Below are positions 60,234 to 64,000 of a stretch of DNA of 64,000 nucleotides, piece after piece. Position numbers and translations under genes: made by a program. A model generated the notes under the pieces. It saw only the letters and a program-made list of their open reading frames with translations. It ran no database searches and was not told where the DNA came from. The stretch covers positions 248,001 through 312,000 of the forward strand of contig NZ_JAAVUR010000007.1 in assembly GCF_018449545.1 (NCBI RefSeq). The letters are read 5' to 3'. The DNA comes from Granulicella sp. dw_53 (GTDB lineage Bacteria > Acidobacteriota > Terriglobia > Terriglobales > Acidobacteriaceae). Within the stretch, counting starts at the first letter, position 1. The number at the start of each line of letters is the position of its first letter.

Positions 60234-60695
60234 TTACGGAGCAATAGGGACGCGCGTGCTATGTATAAAGACAATCTTCCAGACGCCCGCCTTCTCTTCC
60301 AGAAAAGCCGACTCCAACCAGCTCTGATTCTTGGTCCCGGAGGCGTCGCTGATGCTGCCTTTATTGACGTAGGCAATCCAGGCGGTATGGCCCAGAATAT
60401 GGACGTCCGGCTCCGTCACGTTCCACTCATAATGTTTGCCAGCCGCATGTTGAGCCTTGATGAGGGTCATGATGGAGTCTCCCTCAAACCGGGCGCCGCC
60501 ATCGTACATGTAGAAACCAGGCGCAATCACCGACCGGAACTTTGCAACATCATCTGCGCGAGCTGCAACAAAGACCGTGTTCACCGTGTCTACAATCTTT
60601 GCCTGCTCGGCTGTAAGAGGCTTCTGCTGGGCTCTCGCTGCAGAGAGGGGCGCAAGCACAAGAGCGATAAAAAAGATTCGACTTCGAGTGAGCAA
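60234..60695 (-). CDS. Exported SnoaL/NTF2-like protein
   Basis: 153 residues. Signal peptide (TRSRIFFIALVLAPLSAARA) then an alpha+beta cone-like domain: KIVDTVNTVFVAARADDVAK, APGFYMYDGGARFEGDSIMT, VHILGHTAWIAYVNKGSI, with the usual W-E-x5-A like GVWKIVFIHSTR at the end. This is the NTF2-like (DUF4440) fold, common in exported proteins of unknown ligand. No catalytic residues can be assigned. Located alone near hisS. Confidence 0.85.
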   Translation of the reverse strand: MLTRSRIFFIALVLAPLSAARAQQKPLTAEQAKIVDTVNTVFVAARADDVAKFRSVIAPGFYMYDGGARFEGDSIMTLIKAQHAAGKHYEWNVTEPDVHILGHTAWIAYVNKGSISDASGTKNQSWLESAFLEEKAGVWKIVFIHSTRVPIAP

Positions 60696-60803
60696 AGGAC
60701 GCCTCCAATTTGTTGACCTATGTGTGAAAAAGACACGTCAGCGTCTCCTTCATTCCTCAACTCGATGGCCACGATGGATAGACGCCTCTTTCGCCGGGCT
60801 GCC

Positions 60804-62456
60804 CTATCCTCCCAACACCCCAGCCAACTCACCCCGCAAAACCTTCGTCTGCTCTCCAGTCCCAAAGAACTTCACCGTAAACATCCCCGACGCAACCTCA
60901 TCCTCGCCGACGATCACGATCCGCCGAGCCAGCTTATCCGCCACCTCAAACGACTTCTTCAACCGGAAAGCCCCATCCCCCACCTCGACCGTCAACCCAG
61001 CCGCCCGCAGCTCCTTCGCCAGCAACAGCGCCGCCGCATTCTGCCCCACGCCCATCGGAGCGATAAAGGCATCCAGCTTCGTCACCACAGCCTCTTTAGC
61101 TTGCGCCTGCAGCGTCAGAATCAGACGATCCTCCCCAATCGCAAACCCGATCCCCGGAGCCTTCGGCCCGCCCAGCATCTCGCTCAGCCCGTCATATCGT
61201 CCGCCGCCCAACAGGGCATTCTGCGTCCCCAACCCGCTGCCATCCGGCACGGTGAACTCGAAGGTCGTGCGTGTGTAGTAGTCCAGCCCTCGCACCAGCC
61301 GCGGCTCCACCACATAAGGCACCCCACAGGCATCCAGCGCGTCCTTCACCTGTTCGAAGTGTTCCCGCGAATCCTCATCGAGATAGTCCGCAATCTTCGG
61401 CAGGGCATTGATAATCTCCTGGTCGTTCGGGTCCTTCGAGTCCAGCACCCGTAGCGGATTCGTCTCCGCCCGCCGCTGGTTGTCCTCGCACATCTGCGCC
61501 TTCACCGGCTCCAGCGCCTCGCGCAGCGCGGCAATATACCGTGGCCGGTCCGTAGCCGAACCCACCGAGTTCAACGCCAGCCGCCAGCCCTTCACCCCCA
61601 GCTCATCCAGCAGAGCGCTCAGCATCTCCAGCACCTCCGCATCGCGAACCGCGCTCTCCGACCCCGACGACGCCGGCCCGATCACCTCCGCGCCGATCTG
61701 CCAGAACTGCCGGTACCGCCCCCGCTGCGGCCTCTCCCGCCGAAACTGCGGCCCTACATAAAAGAGCTTCTGCAGCATCCCCGTATCGGCCATCTTGTGC
61801 TCGATATAGGCCCGCACCACCCCAGCCGTATTCTCCGGACGTAACGTGAGTGATTGTGCCGATTTGAAAAAATTACCAGGGAATTCTTCAATCTCGACTT
61901 CTCCGGTATCAAATCTGGGCTTCGGCGAACCGGCAGGGACTACTAAGCGTAGACCAGGGCCGAATCTCCGAAAGTAATCGGCGTCAGCCGAATACTTGAA
62001 ATCATGGTCCGTTTGTAGCGCGAGTTTCGCTTTATTGAGAGTTTCGATAGCTTCTGAGGTTGCCTTGAATCGAAAACACACGAACTCTGGTTTCTCGGGG
62101 TTGCGCCTTCCAATGATTCGTTGAACACCCAACTTCCTTAGCTTATCTGTTAGGAGATGTGCCTCTTCGAGGACAGATTTTTTCTCATTGAGTTGGACAT
62201 TGGTCCAAGCCTCTGAAAATGCTTTGTCATCAAAGCGTTCGCCATCCTCCCAGGTGTACATCTCCTTGGAGACGATATCCGTCTCCTCGCCCACGCCCCG
62301 CGCAAACAGCTCCGTCGCCTCGAACATAGGCGTCCGAATCTCACCGAACCCGTACCGCGCAAACACCCCCCGCGCCGTAGCTTCCACGCGGTTCCAAAGC
62401 TCTGTCTCAGGAGGGAGCAGATCCCGCGTCCCCCGTACTGCCTTCAAAGTAGCCAT
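60804..62456 (-). CDS. hisS: Histidyl-tRNA synthetase with large in-frame insertion
   Basis: 550 residues, against about 420-450 in the family. Catalytic motifs are intact: RGTRDLLPPE near the start, EIRTPMFEATELFARGVGEE (motif 1 area), LTLRPENTAGVVRAYIEHK, motif 2 FYVGPQFRRERPQRGRYRQF, the histidine-binding motifs LVRGLDYYTRTTFEFT and GGGRYDGLSEMLGG, and motif 3 PGIGFAIGEDRLIL, with an anticodon-binding C-terminus. Between MYTWEDG (residue about 72) and SLTLRPE (about 202) lies an extra 115-125 residues not found in the family, with lower GC and no stop codon. Start ATG 62456. It is an essential gene, so the insertion must be tolerated or processed. Confidence 0.95.
   Translation of the reverse strand: MATLKAVRGTRDLLPPETELWNRVEATARGVFARYGFGEIRTPMFEATELFARGVGEETDIVSKEMYTWEDGERFDDKAFSEAWTNVQLNEKKSVLEEAHLLTDKLRKLGVQRIIGRRNPEKPEFVCFRFKATSEAIETLNKAKLALQTDHDFKYSADADYFRRFGPGLRLVVPAGSPKPRFDTGEVEIEEFPGNFFKSAQSLTLRPENTAGVVRAYIEHKMADTGMLQKLFYVGPQFRRERPQRGRYRQFWQIGAEVIGPASSGSESAVRDAEVLEMLSALLDELGVKGWRLALNSVGSATDRPRYIAALREALEPVKAQMCEDNQRRAETNPLRVLDSKDPNDQEIINALPKIADYLDEDSREHFEQVKDALDACGVPYVVEPRLVRGLDYYTRTTFEFTVPDGSGLGTQNALLGGGRYDGLSEMLGGPKAPGIGFAIGEDRLILTLQAQAKEAVVTKLDAFIAPMGVGQNAAALLLAKELRAAGLTVEVGDGAFRLKKSFEVADKLARRIVIVGEDEVASGMFTVKFFGTGEQTKVLRGELAGVLGG
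61860..62243 (-). other. In-frame AT-richer insertion inside hisS
   Basis: About 128 codons (residues 72-199) where homologues have a loop of about 8-10 residues. By counting lines, GC is near 46% here against about 62% in the flanking hisS sequence. The reading frame is unbroken in the minus strand. The encoded segment reads as normal protein (e.g. FDDKAFSEAWTNVQLNEKK, TDKLRKLGVQRIIGRRN, FVCFRFKATSEAIETLNKA). It has no intein splice motifs that I can see (no leading Cys/Ser block with a closing HN and C/S/T), so self-splicing is unlikely. Ends are approximate. Confidence 0.75.
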
Positions 62457-62526
62457 TCCCTTCAGTGTAGCGAATCAACGGAGCGAAGACCGGGCCGGGA
62501 CACCGCTAACCTCACCTCCAGCATCA

Positions 62527-63042
62527 TCACTCGGTCTCAGTTAAATAGATCGCCGTGTAATCGAGATAGTTCTGCGCATATTTCAGGATCATCGCCCGGT
62601 CGGCATCCCCCAGCGTCCGCCGCACCTTGCCCGGCACGCCCGCCACCAGCGAGTTCGGCGGAATCACCGTCTGCTCCGGAATCACCGCACCCGCCGCGAT
62701 GATCGAGCCCTCGCCGATCCGCGCATTGTTCAGAATCACCGCGCCGATCCCCACCAGCACCGCATCCTCCACCACGCAGCCATGCACGGTCGCATTATGC
62801 CCGATCGTCACCATCTCCCCCACGATCACCGGATACAGGTGCCGCATCCCATGCAGCACCGCGCAGTCCTGCACATTGCTCTTCGCGCCGATCCGGATGG
62901 AGTTCACATCGCCCCGCAGCACCGCGTTCATCCACACGCTGGCCTGTGCTCCCAGCTCGACATCGCCGATCACCTGCGCCGAAACATCGACGTAGCATCC
63001 CTCGCCGATCACCGGCAGCTTCCCTTGGTAGGCCCGAATCAT
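62527..63042 (-). CDS. Gamma-carbonic-anhydrase-like hexapeptide protein
   Basis: 171 residues. Left-handed beta-helix built of hexapeptide repeats (VIGDVELGAQASVWMNAVLR, then IRIGAKSNVQDCAVLHG, and ITIGHNATVHGC-like ligands). Three histidines in VLHG, TIGHNA and TVHGC match the zinc-binding positions of gamma-class carbonic anhydrases; the YrdA/PaaY relatives share them. A C-terminal helix (AMILKYAQNYLDYTAIYLTE) is present. It probably forms a trimer. Carbonic anhydrase activity is likely but not proven. Start ATG 63042; between hisS and rpsU, with no clear operon mates. Confidence 0.9.
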   Translation of the reverse strand: MIRAYQGKLPVIGEGCYVDVSAQVIGDVELGAQASVWMNAVLRGDVNSIRIGAKSNVQDCAVLHGMRHLYPVIVGEMVTIGHNATVHGCVVEDAVLVGIGAVILNNARIGEGSIIAAGAVIPEQTVIPPNSLVAGVPGKVRRTLGDADRAMILKYAQNYLDYTAIYLTETE

Positions 63043-63563
63043 AGCTCGATCTCTCTCATGGAGCTGATTTTACGCGGCCCCAAAACGGTCGGGGATTAGC
63101 CCACCATGCGGCAGCTTCCTCCATTTCCCAGCAAAATCGCATGTCAAGCCCCCAAATGGCTTAACTCCATGAAACCAAAGCGAATAAAAGTGGCACTCCA
63201 GTTATGCGCCGTCTCGTAAAATAGAACTAGAGAGAAAAACAAGAAGGCTCCCGCAAGGGAGCTTTTGTAGTTCCCGAAAGGGAAAAACGTGCGGAATTCG
63301 GGAAAGAACCTGCTGGGTCGCCTATAACCGACGCTGGCTCACATATTTGGCCGCAAACCGCCTGTAATCAATATTTTGGCGAAGGCTCCTGCGCGTAAGC
63401 CGCTGATTCGTCTACGTTTATGGCTCGCCAAGGGGGGAGGGGGGTCGGTGGGACGAACGGGGTATGAAAACCTGGATAAGAGTCATGTTTTAAGCCATAT
63501 CCAACAAAACAGGCGTATCCTAGAGGTTGTCCATGCAAGGACCTGTTTGGAGGTGTATTTTTC
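63043..63563. other. Intergenic region before rpsU with probable structured RNA
   Basis: About 520 bases with no credible gene. It includes hairpins at 63244-63304, a G-rich stretch near 63434-63448 (GGGGGGAGGGGGG) and a small open frame (63376-63681) with unconvincing composition. It should contain the rpsU promoter and leader. Confidence 0.45.
63244..63304 (+). ncRNA. Candidate structured RNA with alternative hairpins
   Basis: AAGGCTCCC-GCAA-GGGAGCTTT (63244-63265) is a stable stem with a GNRA-type loop and a T-run. Next, TTCCC-GAAA-GGGAA (63271-63284) can form, but TTCCCGAA (63271-63278) can also pair with TTCGGGAA (63297-63304). The two pairings exclude each other, as in switch-like leaders. 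The first stem may simply be a terminator. No Rfam family is recognised. Confidence 0.35.
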
Positions 63564-63761
63564 TTGGCAGAGGTTCGAGTTCAAGAAGGCGAACCCCTTG
63601 AGAATGCCCTGCGGCGCTTTAAGCGTAAGGTGCAGACCGAAGACATTATCAAGGAAGTCAAGCGCCACTCTTTCTACCTGAAACCAGGTGAAAAGAAGCG
63701 TGTGAAGGAAGCGTTAGCGCGTAAGCGTAATCGCAAGAAGATCCGTAAAGAGCAGGACTAG
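63564..63761 (+). CDS. rpsU: 30S ribosomal protein bS21
   Basis: 65 residues from a TTG start with GGAGG (63549-63553) ten bases upstream. VRVQEGEPLENALRRFKRKV, then KEVKRHSFYLKPGEKKRVKE and ARKRNRKKIRKE are the normal bS21 sequence. bS21 sits near the anti-Shine-Dalgarno region of 16S rRNA and helps initiation. In many bacteria rpsU precedes dnaG; here it is about 27 kb away. Confidence 0.95.
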   Translation: MAEVRVQEGEPLENALRRFKRKVQTEDIIKEVKRHSFYLKPGEKKRVKEALARKRNRKKIRKEQD

Positions 63762-64000
63762 TCCTCGCTCTACAACCCGAAGGCAGGCCGTCTCCTCTCA
63801 ACTGAGCTGTTGAGACGGCCGCCCGAACCACCAGTGAATGGACTCCCGCCATCTCCCTGGTCCCGGCAGCGATGGCCTCGCCCCTCTCCCCAGCGCGGCG
63901 GCCACAATGACCGGTAAACAGAACGAATCGCTTCCAGCGGTCGGGCCCCTGCTCGCGCAGGCATCTTCACATACTGTTTGACCAGCAAACAGCAGGATAG
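63762..64000. other. Right-hand end of window, no gene recognised
   Basis: Apart from the hairpin at 63786-63820, only short frames are seen, none with a clear start or protein-like composition. A longer gene may start or end just beyond the window. Confidence 0.4.
63786..63820 (+). terminator. Hairpin after rpsU
   Basis: GGCCGTCTC (63786-63794) and GAGACGGCC (63812-63820) form a perfect 9-bp stem with a 17-base loop. There is no T-run, so termination would need another factor. Confidence 0.55.

Noticed and set aside
61860..62243. Intein in hisS
   Set aside because: The insert begins and ends without splice-junction residues (no initial Cys/Ser block, no closing HN then Cys/Ser/Thr) and is short for an intein with the required motifs.
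63376..63681. Plus-strand frame starting with basic residues before rpsU
   Set aside because: It runs through a G-tract and into rpsU in another frame; composition changes abruptly and there is no convincing ribosome site.
63839..63982. Short plus-strand frame at the window end
   Set aside because: Forty-seven codons without ribosome site or recognisable features.
1..64000. tRNA genes, rRNA genes, CRISPR arrays, insertion sequences
   Set aside because: Reading the intergenic gaps I saw no TTCGANTC-type T-arm with matching stems, no regularly spaced repeats, and no transposase motifs. A tRNA or CRISPR search program would settle this.

Overview
The window looks like a chromosomal segment of an Acidobacteriota member of the Terriglobia type (Granulicella/Terriglobus/Edaphobacter-like). 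This is an inference from gene content. There are two very large Oar-like TonB-dependent receptors with an N-terminal carboxypeptidase-regulatory domain, many secreted peptidases and lipoproteins, a PEP-CTERM protein, high-GC coding sequence (about 60% by eye) and GTG/TTG starts. No rRNA, tRNA, CRISPR array, intact insertion sequence or prophage was recognised.

Layout. 0-7 kb: an unrecognised lipoprotein pair, a membrane-anchored protein with a DNA-binding-like N-terminus, and an Oar-like receptor with a 31-bp palindrome upstream. 7-13 kb: a divergent EamA/LysR pair, gamma-glutamyltransferase, an MFS transporter and an orphan MbtH-like protein. 13-20 kb: a fibronectin-III lipoprotein, an XRE-cupin regulator, a NIPSNAP protein, a DinJ antitoxin beside a frameshifted YafQ toxin, ruvB and a diguanylate cyclase. 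20-31 kb: a phosphodiesterase with rearranged domains, murQ, rhaM, a PEP-CTERM protein, an AT-richer acyltransferase/glycosyltransferase block bordered by an antitoxin remnant, and a GH31 glycosidase. 31-38 kb: the dnaG-rpoD macromolecular-synthesis cluster, interrupted by a zinc-ribbon gene and an AbrB/Doc toxin-antitoxin pair, then a YXWGXW protein and a TrmJ-like methyltransferase. 38-51 kb: a degenerate receiver protein, a dipeptidyl peptidase IV-like enzyme, an ABC-2 exporter with a DesK/DesR-type two-component system, gluQRS, an AhpD-like protein, a Y-family polymerase and an acyl-CoA carboxylase. 51-64 kb: the second Oar-like receptor, a LysW-like carrier, an M28 peptidase, a rhomboid-fold protein lacking its catalytic residues, aspS, hisS with a large in-frame insertion, a gamma-carbonic-anhydrase-like protein and rpsU.

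Cooperation. The exporter and two-component genes form one transcription unit. RhaM, GH31, MurQ and the receptors fit a saprophytic life on polysaccharides and cell-wall debris. The replication, repair and translation genes (ruvB, dnaG, rpoD, dinB-like, aspS, hisS, gluQRS, rpsU) are ordinary core functions. Four toxin-antitoxin loci in different states of decay lie within about 18 kb.

The most unusual signal is the AT-rich, in-frame insertion of about 115-125 codons in hisS (about 61860-62243). Other points for a second look are the permuted phosphodiesterase, the pseudo-rhomboid, the orphan MbtH-like and LysW-like proteins, the toxin-antitoxin module between dnaG and rpoD, and a possibly structured leader ahead of rpsU.
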